64,000 nucleotides of DNA. Origin: Calliopum simillimum (taxonomy: Eukaryota; Arthropoda; Insecta; Diptera; Lauxaniidae). The stretch is from assembly GCA_951812925.1 (NCBI GenBank), contig OX638368.1, forward strand, positions 24,987,187-25,051,186, in the 5' to 3' direction. Under the pieces are notes generated by a model. That model ran no database searches and was not told the DNA's origin. It saw only the letters and a program-made list of their open reading frames with translations. Made by a program: the position numbers and the translations under genes. Positions 22,352 through 33,628 of the stretch are shown here, piece by piece; position 1 is the first letter of the stretch; every line of letters starts with the position of its first letter.

Positions 22352-25300
22352 AAAGTGAGCTATTATTAGGAAAAAAAGTTAGTATATTAGAAAACAGATA
22401 CAGGACTAATGGGGTTAGTCAAAAAAATAAAAAATTATTGGAAATAAAACCATACGATGAAAAATTTGGAAATTACCTAGAGGTGCGAAACAGGATATTC
22501 AGTGAAAAACAGTTGGATGGAGTGAGGAAAGTGTCTAGACGGATTGTTAAGGCACGACAAAGATACAAGCGTCGTAAGTTAATGCGTCAAGTGGTGGCGG
22601 CCGCAGTAGGAAGTACAGATAGAGAAGATGAGCGCCCTTACGCAGAGATAATCATCGGCACACGCACAATTAGGGGTTTACTCGACACTGGCGCATCTGT
22701 CAGCATTCTGGGGAAAGGATGTCGAGAGTTGGTTGCGGATATAGGCGGCGAGATCAAGCGTTTTTACTCTCAAGTACGTACTGCAGGCGGACGCAAACAC
22801 ACAGTGATCGGGAAGTTGAACGCGGTAATAAATTATGAAGGCAAAAATCGAGAAATCGAATTTTATCTTTGTCCATCTCTAGAACAGGAAGCATACCTAG
22901 GCATCGATTTCTGGAAAAAGTTCGAACTCGCTCCAAAGATTGTTGGCGTTGCAGAAGTCACTGTCCCAAATTATAGCGAACAAAATTCAGTAACAAGTGA
23001 GCCATCTTGTAATCTTTCGGTCAATAAGGTAGAACACTCGTTGACGCCTGATCAACGTGAGCGGTTGGATATCGTAAAGAAAGAGTTTCTAACTTATGAG
23101 GAACATGGACTTGGGCAAACAAAGCTTGAAACCCATACTATCAAACTCATCCCTGGTGCTGTGCCTATAAAGGATAGGCATTATCCACTCTCACCAGCGA
23201 TGCAGGAAGTCGTCTACACGGAGATAGATAAGATGTTAAAGTTGGGAGTAATCGAGACAAGTAATAGTGCATGGTCTAATAGAACTACGGTGGTGCGGAA
23301 ACCAGGAAAAAATCGTTTCTGCCTGGACGCGCGTAAACTTAACACTCTTACTATAAAAGATGCATACCCACTTCCTAATATAGAAGGCATTCTCAGCCGA
23401 GTGGATTATACCAACTATATTAGTAGTGTTGACCTGAAAAACGCGTTCTGGCAAATAAAATTGGAAGACGATTGCAAAGAATATACGGCGTTTACGGTGC
23501 CTGGGCGTCCGTTATACCAGTTTGTGATGATGCCCTTCGGCCTTTGCAACGCCGCACAAAGGCTTTGTCGTCTCATGGATCGGGTCATTCCACAAAGACT
23601 GAAGGATAACGTTTTTGTCTATCTGGATGACTTGCTGGTGGTGGCTCCTGATTTCGATTCACATATGTCGGTGTTGCGCGAAGTTGCCAGATGCCTGAAG
23701 GAGGCTAACTTAACTATAGGATTAGAAAAATCACATTTTTGTTTCAAGGAGCTAAGGTACCTGGGATTTATCATCGGAGGCGGCATGCTCAAAACTGACC
23801 CCGAAAAGGTAGCGGCGATAACACGCATTCAAGTTCCTCGCAGCGTCAAAGAAGTTCGTAGCTTCTTAGGCACTGCCGGCTGGTATCGTCGGTTCATTCG
23901 GAATTTTGCAGAGCTAGCTGCACCGATAAGTGATACCCTGAAAAAAAAGGTGAAATTTCAAATGACTCCACCCGCTATTGAAGCTTTTGAGCGGCTGAAA
24001 CTTGCGCTTACAACCGCGCCTGTGTTAACATATCCGGATTTTTCGAGGCCATTTTGGATTCAATGTGATGCTTCACATGTTGGTGTTGGGGCAGTTCTGT
24101 TTCAGAAGGATGATAATGACAATGAGCGTCCCATTGCATTTTACTCGCAAAAGCTGAACCAGTGTCAAAAGAACTATAGTGTAACTGAGAAGGAGTGCCT
24201 GGCAGCCATCTTGGCGGTTGAACGCTTCCGACCATATGTAGAGATGATGCATTTTACAGTAGTGACTGATCATGCAAGCCTCAAATGGCTCATGACCATG
24301 AAAGATTTACACGGCAAGTTGGCAAGATGGTCTCTACGTTTGCAAGCGTTTGATTTCAAAATTGAGCATCGGAAGGGCGCGGACAACATTGTAGCTGACA
24401 TGCTCTCACGCTCTGTAGAAGAAACAGAAATGCAAGAGGACGTAATATTTGATTTTGACACCACTGAATTTGAGTCGCCGGAATATTTGGAGTTAATAAA
24501 AACAGTTCAAGAAAACCAACAAAAGCTGCCTGATATGAGAGTAGAAAGTGGAATGGTGTTTAAGAGAACAGAATTTGACAGAGGTAACCTGACTTTAGAG
24601 GAAAATGTTTGGAAACTGTGGGTCCCGGAGGCGCTTAGATCGGCTCTTATAGAAAAGGCCCATGACATTGAGACAGCATCACACGGAGGAGTCGCGAAAA
24701 CTGTACACCGACTTCGCCAATTTTATCACTGGCCAGGAATGGTGATACAAGTTCGTAACTATATCCGAAAGTGTACAGTCTGTAAAGAGACAAAATCTGT
24801 GAATTACGAAATGAGACCATCTATTGGTAAAGAAGTTTTCACCGAACGACCTTTCCAGAAACTATACATAGATTTTCTGGGTAAGTACCCTAGGTCGAAA
24901 GGCGGGAACGCATACATCTTTATAGTGCTGGACCATTTTTCGAAATTTGTATTCTTGAAAGCGATGCATGAGGCTACGGCAAGTAATGTGGTTACATTTT
25001 TAGTTCATGATATATTCCACAAATTTGGAGTACCCGAACTTATACACTCCGACAACGGGAAACAGTTTGTGTCTAAGGAATTTCAAAAACTTATTGAGAC
25101 CTACAAAATAAAACATCTACGAACGGCCTTTTACTCACCCCAAGCTAACGCAGCGGAACGAGTAAATCAGTCGGTGCTCAACGCCATTAGGGCATATTTG
25201 GAAAAAGATCACCGTGACTGGGATCTGTATCTGACGGAAATAGAATGTGCGTTACGCAGTTCGATCCACCAAGCCACCGGAGTTACTCCTTACTTTGCGC

Positions 25301-25689
25301 TTTTTGGCCAGCATATGTTTTCCAGCGGCTTGGATTATAAACTTGCTCGGAAATTGCACGCAATGGACGACAACGAAATAAGGCTGCTGCAGCGTGAAGA
25401 CCGTCTCGCGCTCATCCGCGACAAGATAAAGGAAAACCTACATAGTGCCTATGAAAAGAGTGCGCGCAGGTACAATATTCGTAAACGTGAAGTTAAGTTT
25501 GAGCCTGGTCAGGAGGTGTATAAGCGAAACGTGATCTTAAGCGATTTCAAAAATGCCATTAATTCTAAATTTTGTCGTAAATTTTCTAAATGTCGGATAA
25601 AAAGTGTAATTGGCAATAATATGTACGAAATCGAACGTTTAGATGGAACGCCGATAGGTCCTTTTCACGCTATGCATCTTAAACAATAA
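22258..25689 (+). CDS. pol: Retrotransposon Pol: protease, RT, RNase H, integrase
   Basis: The open frame has no ATG at its start and is probably made as a Gag-Pol fusion by a -1 shift. Domains in order: aspartic protease (DTGAS at 22684-22698); reverse transcriptase, with catalytic YLDD at 23620-23631 and FGLCNAAQRL before it; RNase H (DASHVGVGAVLF near 24067 and TDHASLKWL); integrase with an HHCC zinc finger (about 24661-24785, ending CTVCKE). The integrase core has Asp at 24871, Asp at 25051 and Glu at 25156, with 34 residues between the last two. The C-terminus ends HAMHLKQ. All catalytic residues are present and there are no interruptions over 1143 codons, so the product should be active. 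RT-RNaseH-IN order and the motifs are Ty3/gypsy, not Pao or copia. Confidence 0.96.
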   Translation, partial: VGKRQAERNRNGGIALQTEPRRDTTASSQELKSELLLGKKVSILENRYRTNGVSQKNKKLLEIKPYDEKFGNYLEVRNRIFSEKQLDGVRKVSRRIVKARQRYKRRKLMRQVVAAAVGSTDREDERPYAEIIIGTRTIRGLLDTGASVSILGKGCRELVADIGGEIKRFYSQVRTAGGRKHTVIGKLNAVINYEGKNREIEFYLCPSLEQEAYLGIDFWKKFELAPKIVGVAEVTVPNYSEQNSVTSEPSCNLSVNKVEHSLTPDQRERLDIVKKEFLTYEEHGLGQTKLETHTIKLIPGAVPIKDRHYPLSPAMQEVVYTEIDKMLKLGVIETSNSAWSNRTTVVRKPGKNRFCLDARKLNTLTIKDAYPLPNIEGILSRVDYTNYISSVDLKNAFWQIKLEDDCKEYTAFTVPGRPLYQFVMMPFGLCNAAQRLCRLMDRVIPQRLKDNVFVYLDDLLVVAPDFDSHMSVLREVARCLKEANLTIGLEKSHFCFKELRYLGFIIGGGMLKTDPEKVAAITRIQVPRSVKEVRSFLGTAGWYRRFIRNFAELAAPISDTLKKKVKFQMTPPAIEAFERLKLALTTAPVLTYPDFSRPFWIQCDASHVGVGAVLFQKDDNDNERPIAFYSQKLNQCQKNYSVTEKECLAAILAVERFRPYVEMMHFTVVTDHASLKWLMTMKDLHGKLARWSLRLQAFDFKIEHRKGADNIVADMLSRSVEETEMQEDVIFDFDTTEFESPEYLELIKTVQENQQKLPDMRVESGMVFKRTEFDRGNLTLEENVWKLWVPEALRSALIEKAHDIETASHGGVAKTVHRLRQFYHWPGMVIQVRNYIRKCTVCKETKSVNYEMRPSIGKEVFTERPFQKLYIDFLGKYPRSKGGNAYIFIVLDHFSKFVFLKAMHEATASNVVTFLVHDIFHKFGVPELIHSDNGKQFVSKEFQKLIETYKIKHLRTAFYSPQANAAERVNQSVLNAIRAYLEKDHRDWDLYLTEIECALRSSIHQATGVTPYFALFGQHMFSSGLDYKLARKLHAMDDNEIRLLQREDRLALIRDKIKENLHSAYEKSARRYNIRKREVKFEPGQEVYKRNVILSDFKNAINSKFCRKFSKCRIKSVIGNNMYEIERLDGTPIGPFHAMHLKQ
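22261..22267 (+). promoter_or_regulatory. -1 ribosomal frameshift site G GGA AAC
   Basis: In the gag frame the codons read TCG GGA AAC, giving the X XXY YYZ heptamer GGGAAAC. The pol frame is -1 relative to gag and opens at 22258, just after a TAA at 22255. A slip here would join Gag residue Asn to the pol frame. A possible downstream stem pairs ACGGGG (22289-22294) with CCCCGT (22315-22320), although 21 bases is further than the usual 5-9 base spacing. Confidence 0.85.
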
Positions 25690-25899
25690 CCACCAGAATA
25701 TTTCGAAATAATCTCTTGACTTTAAAATCAGTATGGTTATCCTTATAAGCTGATAAAGTTTGGCCGGCTTACTCAGTCTGAGGGTAGATTTTAGGGTGTG
25801 GGTGTAGCTCACGTTGGGCACTGACAAACAGACATAACCACATTTTTTCCACTGTCCCTGTTGCGATTCGATTTATCTTCTCTTCCAAAGACAGAGATT
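25690..25899 (+). promoter_or_regulatory. Post-pol spacer ending in a weak polypurine tract
   Basis: Only 210 bases separate the pol stop from the right LTR, leaving no room for an env gene. The last bases before the LTR (AAAGACAGAGATT, ending 25899) are purine-rich and are the best candidate for the plus-strand primer, though broken by a C and a TT. Confidence 0.4.
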
Positions 25900-26175
25900 T
25901 GTTGCATGTGGTGGTTGATACAAATCAAAATATGTTGCGAATCAAGCGAGACCATAAGTACTGCTGAAAATTTTCGTTCAAGTCTCATTTCCGTTCTAGC
26001 ACGTCACCGCAAGGTTAAAACAGCTCTTAAAAACATTCACCAATATTCAAATTTCCTATTGGGATATTCGTTTGAATGTTTTTGTAGAAAAAAAAACAGT
26101 TATGTCAAAGTAAGTTTTTTTTTTTGTTAAAAAAATCGGGTGATTTAGACAAAGAGAAATGTCATTTAAAGGGCG

Positions 26176-26209
<34 letters not shown>

Positions 26210-28736
26210 GTAATTTTCGGTTTCGATCGCTGACCGTTTGTTAAATTCGCCGTCGATGAACTTACCCAGCAAACAGAAAGACGCTTGGAAATTAACTTAA
26301 TTTATGTTCAGTAAATGTACTTCGTATTTTTGCAAAGTGAATGGCCATATTCGCGGTTTTGTTGGGTCACAGCTGGGGCTACTTTGGAAAAAGTATATGA
26401 GTGTGAGCATACTGGTGCGACTGTTTCCAAAGAAGTTTCTTTATAATGCTGGTCAAATATAGTTGGTAATGAAATTCTGCATTTGCTGTGATAAATCGAA
26501 ATCATGAATGCGATTGGCATTTTGTGGACTTTTTGTCCGGTCTTTTTTGTAAAAAAAAAAAAATAGGCTATGAAAACATTTGGAACTGAAAACTATTTCC
26601 ATGCGTTTAATCCTAAGTCACTAAAATTGTTTGCTGGGTTGCTCAGGCAAATAACAGCAAAAGCATTTTCTATGTTTGTGTGTGCATGTGTGCAATCGCT
26701 GACTTTGGTTCGGTGGTATACTGAAAATTATTCAAGAGCGAAAAACGATTAAAACTTTGTGGACGATAGACGTGTTTTGCGCTGCTAAAATTTAATTTGT
26801 AAAAAGACAACGTTCAGTTCACTTTAAATAAATTTATTGCCGGCTAGCTTGGCCAAAAACTTAAGCAGTTTAATTGTACACGCATTAAGATTACAATTTA
26901 ATAAACGTGAGTTTTTACCGAGAGTGCAATCATTTTTATTGAATATTTTTAAATGTGCAAATATACATACAGGTTGAACGGGCCCGTGCAAGCGGAATAA
27001 AATAAACCACCATTTTTGACTGGTGGTCAAAGTCCTCGTGGCAATTTGCCCGGATATTTAAATAATGTAAGTTTGTACATTTTGCTTAAAGCCATTTTGG
27101 CCCAAAAGTCAAAATCAGTGTTTTCATGAAACCCACAGGGTGCTGGGCAGACTGAACAAACGAGCTACGCAGAGGTGTCGCAGCTTTCATACCTTGTTGG
27201 TTCACCTAATCGTAAATTTTTCCACCTTGTGGACAACTTCGGTAAGCTCTATCAAAATAAAATCTTGGATCGCTCCTTAAGAACGCGAATCCGTAGTGAA
27301 AGATTCTGTTCCAGTAAACCTATTCTGAAATATTCACCTTGAACGGGCCCAGTGACGTAGATGAAAAAAGGTAATCACGTAAATAAAAAAACCAATGACG
27401 TAGGTGAAAGAAAGCAATCACGTAAATGAACCAAAATATTACGTAGATCGGAAAGCAGAACATAATCACGTAATTAAAAAGTAAAAATATCACGTCGGCA
27501 AAAATTAAAAATCAAGTAGGTGATTTTCATAAATCGATCTCGGCCAAATTGTGTAAGATTGTGGTGTTACCACGGTTAAACCCAAAAATGAAGGGCTGAA
27601 GGCTATGGGCCTCTAATAATCAAGAATTTGTACTTGTGAACTTCAGCACGAGTGGTGTAGCACGATTGGTGTGGTGAATTTATTTATTATTTTCGAATAT
27701 AGGCATACACATATAAGAATTATTTCGCGATTTTCTAAATATTATCATTATTTTGAATATTATTTAATATCATATATAATCATTGATGTCAAGAATAATT
27801 TTCTTTTTGCGTTTGGCAACCCCGAAATTTTAATTACTGTCGCACAAGTAAACCTCCTTGCAGAGCTCTACCAGGTAGGATAGGACATTTTTTTTTTGTA
27901 TTAAACGTTTCTTGGTTCTAACGCAGTACCAAGTAACATTGTCAAAATAAAACTTAATTGATTTGTTGAGGGGGCCTAAAGTATTCGAAATCATAAAAAA
28001 AAAAACGCAACACGTTGTTGAATTTGGGGAAAATTATTCTTTATTTGAATTGCATAAAAACATAATTTTATGTCGTTTCTTAAGTGTGTTTTGTAACCTA
28101 AAGGGAAATTATTTAAAATTTATTTCGTTTATAAATCTTAAACTTAGTTTCCAACAGTGGATGTTGGTGTCATTGTATTATTGTAAAGTTAAATGTAGAT
28201 TTAGTTTGGATCATAAATTCCAAAACTATTGGTTTGTAAATATACATATGCATTGGTAGAAATATACTCATACACATGTATATATGAAGATAGGGAATAA
28301 TTTCTTGAATAAAATTAAATATTTGTGAAAATACAAAAATCCATATGTCGTGCTAACTTGAGATAGTAAGGGGGGGGATTCTTAAATGGAGGCTGATACA
28401 TTTGGGATACTGCGTATAAGATGAGTTAAAGTTTCTTTTGAGGCGTTTGGCCACGAAGGGTTAGGGCTGCATATCAAGTGTAATAAGGTGCAGTATGGTA
28501 GGGAGGGTCACATTAAGGATCATTCCATCGAGATCCGGTCTGTCAGTTTGTCGCTTCGTGTAAAATTATTTTGGTTATTTTGGCATGAGTTTTTTTCTCT
28601 AATCTTGTTCCATTCCGATGAAAGTCGGAGTATTGTATGCTCCACGACCGGATGTGGAGGTAGGATAACCCCGCCCGAAGGTAAAATGCTAGCCGGTGCA
28701 AACCACAACCGGTTCGATGAACTAGGAGTCATAACA
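25900..28736 (+). repeat. 3' LTR, 2837 bp
   Basis: Copy of the 5' LTR at an offset of 9221 bases (9222 after the extra A near 26560). It starts TGTTGCATG, ends AGTCATAACA and is followed by the TACT target duplication at 28737-28740. Shared open frames translate identically in both LTRs. Confidence 0.95.
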
Positions 28737-29524
28737 TACTACAGGGCGTAAAGAGTATGGATATGGTTACCGAAATGCTTAGCAATTTGGCACGTAATGA
28801 GTCAAAATTTTTTTAAATTGAAGGTGATGGGAGTATTGAAATATGGAATAAATAATGTACAGAATACAATGGAGTATCGCAATTAAACTAATAGATGTAG
28901 TTTTCATAAAAATTTTAAATTTTAGGCATAAATAAACACAACCAAATTAAGTTATTTTCTTTTAACTTTTATTGAAACCAAACTTCCAAATCGATTCTTC
29001 CTTGTTGATGACGGTATTGCAGAGAAAGCAGTCAGAATTGAACGCTTGCAATTGAAGACGTTGGGTTACAATTTGACTTTTTTAAATAATAAAACGCTGC
29101 GTGTTCCAAATAAATTGAGATATTCATCCCACTGGCCCTATGCTTCCCTTAAAAGTTTCAAGAGAATACATAGATCGCATCCATCGAAGTCATCAAATGT
29201 ATGCACCCCAAATTTTGTCTTTCTGGTACAAATGTAACTTATTCCTGGAAATTTATTGAAAGTTAATATAAATCATTTATATTATATACTTACCCAAACT
29301 GTTCCATTTACTCAAAATTTCAATGATTGTTTATTTAAATTTATTTTTGAATTCAAATTATTCTGTTTATTTTTAATATTTTGACCTCCCTAACTATTTA
29401 TAGTGTCGATTGACTGGCGCTTAAGCGGCCCTTAAATTAAAATGACTGTGAAAATGAAATTTGAAGTTAAACTACACTCAACAGATAAACTACGCTTAAG
29501 CTCACACTGTGAAATTGGGCCTTA

Positions 29525-30943
29525 AGCGAACATTTTTCTTGTTCGCATTGAAGGCACAAATCGAATTTTCATTAAATTCACTATAATAAACTGATTTTAT
29601 TCTACCCCGATCATCTCGGGTGGCTTATAGGGGTTATCAAATTACAAATGTTCTTACAATTATGTTTCATTTTTTGTTAATCCAAAATAAAAAGTTTGCT
29701 GAAGGCAAAAGGTATATTGAGCATCAAAAAAAACTTATTCATAAGGTTCTTATGAAGCAAATATAAACCAATATACTATATTACTGACTTCATCATATGC
29801 TGAGTGAATGATTATCTATCTAATTGAAAATATATCTTAACTTAGAGGTAATTAAACAATATGAAATATCAAGTAGTAAACTTGAAGTTTTACTATTTTA
29901 ATTTTACTCTTTTCACAGAAATTTCATTAGAATAAAAAAACCAGAGTAAATATCTGATTTTAATGAAATAAATTTAAATTCAGTCGCAAGGGCAGTTAAT
30001 ATACTTTAAATTTAAAAGGATATTTCCATCAGTAATTATAAACTATCTTTGTACTTTAAATTTAAAAGGATATTTCCATTAGTAATTATAAACTATTTTT
30101 ATAATCATGTGCACCCTAAACTTGTATCCTTTTCCCTGCTTTTGTTTTTCTCAAACGTTCACCAAATACTAAATACCTTAGCCTGCCTAATTTAGCGCTA
30201 AATGAGGGAACCAGGGTACATTAAAAGTAAATGATAGCTTAAAAAAAAGGATGCCAGTTAAGTGCAGAGATTAAACTATTAATGATAAAAATAGCATATT
30301 GCATATTAACATTAATGACTTTAATTCTATGCGTTTGACATTATTTTATTCAAATATTTAAAAAAAAAAAAAAGTACTGATCTAAATCAAAATTTAGGTA
30401 TTCAAGAAATGTTTTATAGTATATTTAATATATATGAATCAAATTTTATAGTTACAACCCCGCTGTCGTCAACCTCGCTGAAACTATCGCCTACTCGGGA
30501 CTGGCCACCGGTTTAGATGCTGGTTCTGTCTCCTAATTCTAGCGTTGCTTTTGATCTCATTCTTCGATGTTGCATTTGCTTATTTGTGATTTATTGTTTT
30601 ATTTGCTTTTTATTATTGTATTTTTATTTTATTTATTTTTGACATTTATCTGGGTTTAAGCGGTAAGTCCTTAAGTTATTTGTGTTTTCTTTCGTTTTCT
30701 TTCGTTTGCTTTCTTTAATTTCTTTTTTTTTTATCTTTTCTCCTACGTAACCATATTGAATTATGGACTGACCCATTTAACACATACTACGATACATTTT
30801 TCAAAATTTACTACCACAATGAAATTTAAAAAGGGAAAGATATAAACAAAAATATGCCTTGTTTCCTTACTCAAAAAATATCAAGTTGACAGAGAACAAA
30901 ATTGAATTTTAATTTATCGTCAATCGAAGCACATTAACAAACA
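29525..30943. other. AT-rich gene-free DNA with a 52 bp tandem duplication
   Basis: No supported gene. A block with CTTTAAATTTAAAAGGATAT and TAATTATAAACTAT is repeated in tandem at about 30000-30051 and 30052-30103 with few changes. A C/T-rich tract occurs near 30680-30740. Confidence 0.5.
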
Positions 30944-31300
30944 ATGATTGTGAAATTATTGTTGTTGATCGGAAAAACACGTAAGTTGCGTTTGTATTGT
31001 TACTTTGTATAATTAAACTCATTATTGTAAAATTTGAAGGAAATTTGCTGAATCAATTGTGGACCGTCTGAAGCGTCTGAAGCTACGTGACGTTTTTTTT
31101 CCCAATGAAGATGTTCCTGGACAACCTGAACATCGCAACATGGCGTAGAAGACGCCATTCAATTAATAGCTGAAGATTTTCGTGCAAAAGTGGCGCGTAA
31201 TCGCAATAATGCACCACGCATGTTGCCAAAATCTGCCGATAATACCAACCCCAATACCACAATACCAGGGGGCAGTTCATCGGTTGCACCACCACTTTAA
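30944..31300 (+). pseudogene. Unidentified gene fragment, frame-broken
   Basis: I do not recognise this protein, but the text is protein-like. A short first segment (ATG at 30944, MIVKLLLLIGKT) ends at a good donor (GTAAGT at 30981). After an intron-like stretch ending in AG at about 31040 the frame reads KFAESIVDRLKRLKLRDV, then NEDVPGQPEHRNM. A shift at about 31145 leads into EDAIQLIAEDFRAKVARNRN and a Pro/Asn/Thr-rich tail stopping at 31300. Two frame problems (the splice phase and the shift at 31145) suggest a decayed copy that kept its intron. A real gene with a sequencing error or a different splice pattern is possible. Confidence 0.4.
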
Positions 31301-33628
31301 GGCCGCCATCCTGATGCGCTACAAATGTTGCTAAATTTGTTGGTTACCATCTGCAGCTCAAAATTATTACGAAGCCTCATAATTGAATGCAACTAAACCC
31401 ATCATCTATTTAAAAAATTGTTTGTAACTCAATCATAAATATTTTGACATTAAAATAATTTTTTTTAAAATTTCAGTTTGATTTTTATTTGTTTACATAA
31501 ATTGAAAGAATGTCTACAAAAGGAATTGGAAAAAATGAAAGAGATAGGGCAAAGTGGTTATTTTTTTTCCCGATGCTAGAAGAAATGTAACTGGTATAAT
31601 ACAAGATGTGTAACTGTTCTATAATAAGGTTGGTAACAGTTACAGGATTTGCTGGGTAAGAATTACAAAATTTTACTATTTTTTTCATTGTTTGACGTCA
31701 CTATTTATTCTATTATTTTCGTGACCCGCCATTTTACTAAATTTCAGGTCTCACAATTTCAATCATGTATAATTTAGGCACGTCACTGGAGCACTAGGCT
31801 GAAACCCACGCTAGGGCTCCACAACTGTCGTTCCTTATTCTTCCAAAAACTTATTCGAGTATGTATAGATTGAGTCGGCTTTTCATTTAATTTTACGTTC
31901 GTTCGGTTTCTTGTAGCTGGAATTCAGCACAAATAGACAAGAGCAATATGGCTGCCGAAAGTGGAAAATTGCAACTCACACGCGATCTTCGTAATAACTC
32001 ACGCGCTTGATTATTTTTTTAGTCCAATCAATGAGTCTATCATTAATTTTATTAAATACAAATGTAGCGATTTTACTATTTTTATGTTAAACGAACTCTG
32101 TCTTATTTATACGCTATTTTCACTTTGCTGGCCCAGAGAAAGAACTTTTTCACAACCACCGGCAACCGGAAAACGAACCCAAAAAAAAAAAGTGTTACTT
32201 TTTTCTTCGATAACTCTGCTATCGGGGCTGTTCACTTTGGTGGCATTTAGCAGTGTCATTATTGTTTTATACCTTACGCTGGTTTTTACCCTGTTCACAT
32301 GCGACCGATTATGACCCTACGTGCACATGACACCATATTGCTGTGGATGGTCTTAATACTTCTTCCAACGCCGCTTGCAATCTTCTAAAGGGTTTTTCCG
32401 TCCTCAATCATAAAATACTTTTTTATTGAAGAGTGGTTTCTTCTGATTTTCTTCCCATCTTACTTTTCTAAAAAAACGAAGTCTTTCGCTTGAAAAAAAA
32501 AAAAAAACTAAAAAACAGAACTGTTCTATCCAAACTAACAGTAAGTTGAATTTTAAGATTGTCGCCAATACTTCTGGGTTATTCTTAGATTTCGTGTTTA
32601 AGATATTGCCATATATATTGGGGTTCCGAATACTTTTTGTGTATTGAATTTAAGTAGGATTTTGCTTATAAGCTCTTTTTAACATTCTTAAGTAACATTT
32701 AAGGAAAGTTTCGTTTAATAAATTAAACTAGATGTTTACCGGGTTATAATTATTAAGAGTCATTTAAAAAAAATTAATTCGTAATCAAAAAATTTTATGA
32801 TTCTGTAAAAAATTTCCAAATTCCGAATACTTTTGTGAGCCACTGTATACGAAAGTCTTAATTTATGCTATAGGACTTATTCGCTTCTATGTTGGGCTTG
32901 ACTCTTTGCTCCACTAGGAGATTAAGTATAAAGACATACATACATGCTTAATGAAGATTTTTATAAGTCTTATGATAAAAATAAACTCATGGATTTAGTG
33001 AATAAAAACTGTTTGACATTAAACTTGGATAAATAGACTTTTCAAAGAATCCTCAGTCTATTTTTTGCTTTAGTACTAATTATGTAGTTAAAAAAAAAAG
33101 TATCAGGGCCCATTCAATTTTTACAACACTGTTATTAAATTGGTATAGCCATTGGATTTTTCGATCGTCCGTTGCATTCCGTTTTCGTGACTCGTAGTTG
33201 TGTGTGAAAAATTAATAAAGGAATTTGGTGGACTTTTGTAAATATCTAGTAATATTTATAATATATACCAGCATCAATCTATATATATTGCTAAAATATT
33301 TTGTTAAATAAATCAAATTATGAATTCGAGGAACAAATTACGCTCGTCATGATGGAAGAGAAACTTTGAGCAATAGCAATTTTATTGCCAAGTAGAAAGG
33401 AAAAATTCCAAGTCTTTTTGCAACAATACGTTGGAGTGAGGGAGTACACTACAAAAATTGGCTATCGTTTTTTTTTATTTCTATTCCATTTTTCGTTAAA
33501 AAGAACGAAAGACGCTATTTTGCTTTGAAGAAAAAGGGATGCAACAATCTTTCGTCTCTTTCGGGTTCGTTAAAAAAAATCGACGACGGATAGCAGTGAA
33601 ATCAAAGAAATAAAATTATAAAAAAAAA
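31301..33628. other. Region upstream of slmb; no certain gene
   Basis: Likely to hold the slmb promoter and any 5' untranslated exons, which I cannot place. A short frame at 31949 (MAAESGKLQLTRDL, 20 codons) has a decent start context but no partner exon I can identify. About 32807-32848 (CCGAATACTTTTGTGAGCCA) resembles a Tc1-like terminal repeat, with a weaker similar stretch near 32625. A frame crossing 31961-32314 lacks any conserved look. Confidence 0.4.

Larger units (their letters stand above)
16679..28736 (+). mobile_element. Complete Ty3/gypsy LTR retrotransposon, 12,058 bp
   Basis: Two long direct repeats (16679-19514 and 25900-28736) begin TGTTGCATG and end GTCATAACA, so they show the TG...CA ends of LTRs. 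The 4 bp target duplication TACT sits at 16675-16678 and 28737-28740. Inside are a tRNA primer site, a gag gene, a -1 shift site, and a pol gene with protease, RT, RNase H and integrase in Ty3/gypsy order. There is no env-like frame between pol and the right LTR. gag and pol have no stops or frameshifts. The lysine-tRNA-type primer site, very long LTRs and AAERVN integrase block resemble the Osvaldo/Ulysses lineage of Drosophila; that placement is inference. The copy looks recent and potentially autonomous. Confidence 0.95.
16289..29521. mobile_element. PIF/Harbinger-like element interrupted by a Ty3/gypsy insertion
   Basis: Inverted ends start GGGCCAATTTCACAGTGAGC at 16289 and finish at 29521 with the complement of GGCCCAATTTCACAGTGTGA. 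TTA flanks both ends (16286-16288 and 29522-29524), the TWA target typical of PIF/Harbinger. Removing the retrotransposon leaves about 1.17 kb (16289-16678 plus 28741-29521). GCTTAAGCGGCCCTTAAAT occurs near both ends. A short frame starting at 16613 (MRRGLPLDVWHNAINAFNEH) would continue across the empty site for about 14 more codons before a stop. I cannot match it to a transposase, so the element looks non-autonomous. The CA-ended LTR element sits entirely inside it and is therefore younger. Confidence 0.8.

Noticed and set aside
22754..24464. Minus-strand frames opposite pol
   Set aside because: Shadows of the intact pol gene.
25690..25899. Search for an env-like gene after pol
   Set aside because: Only 210 bases, no open frame; the element is a plain retrotransposon.
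32107..32314. 117-codon plus-strand frame at 31961-32314 and its minus-strand shadow
   Set aside because: Hydrophobic, AT-driven composition with no conserved motif; lies in the non-coding region before slmb.
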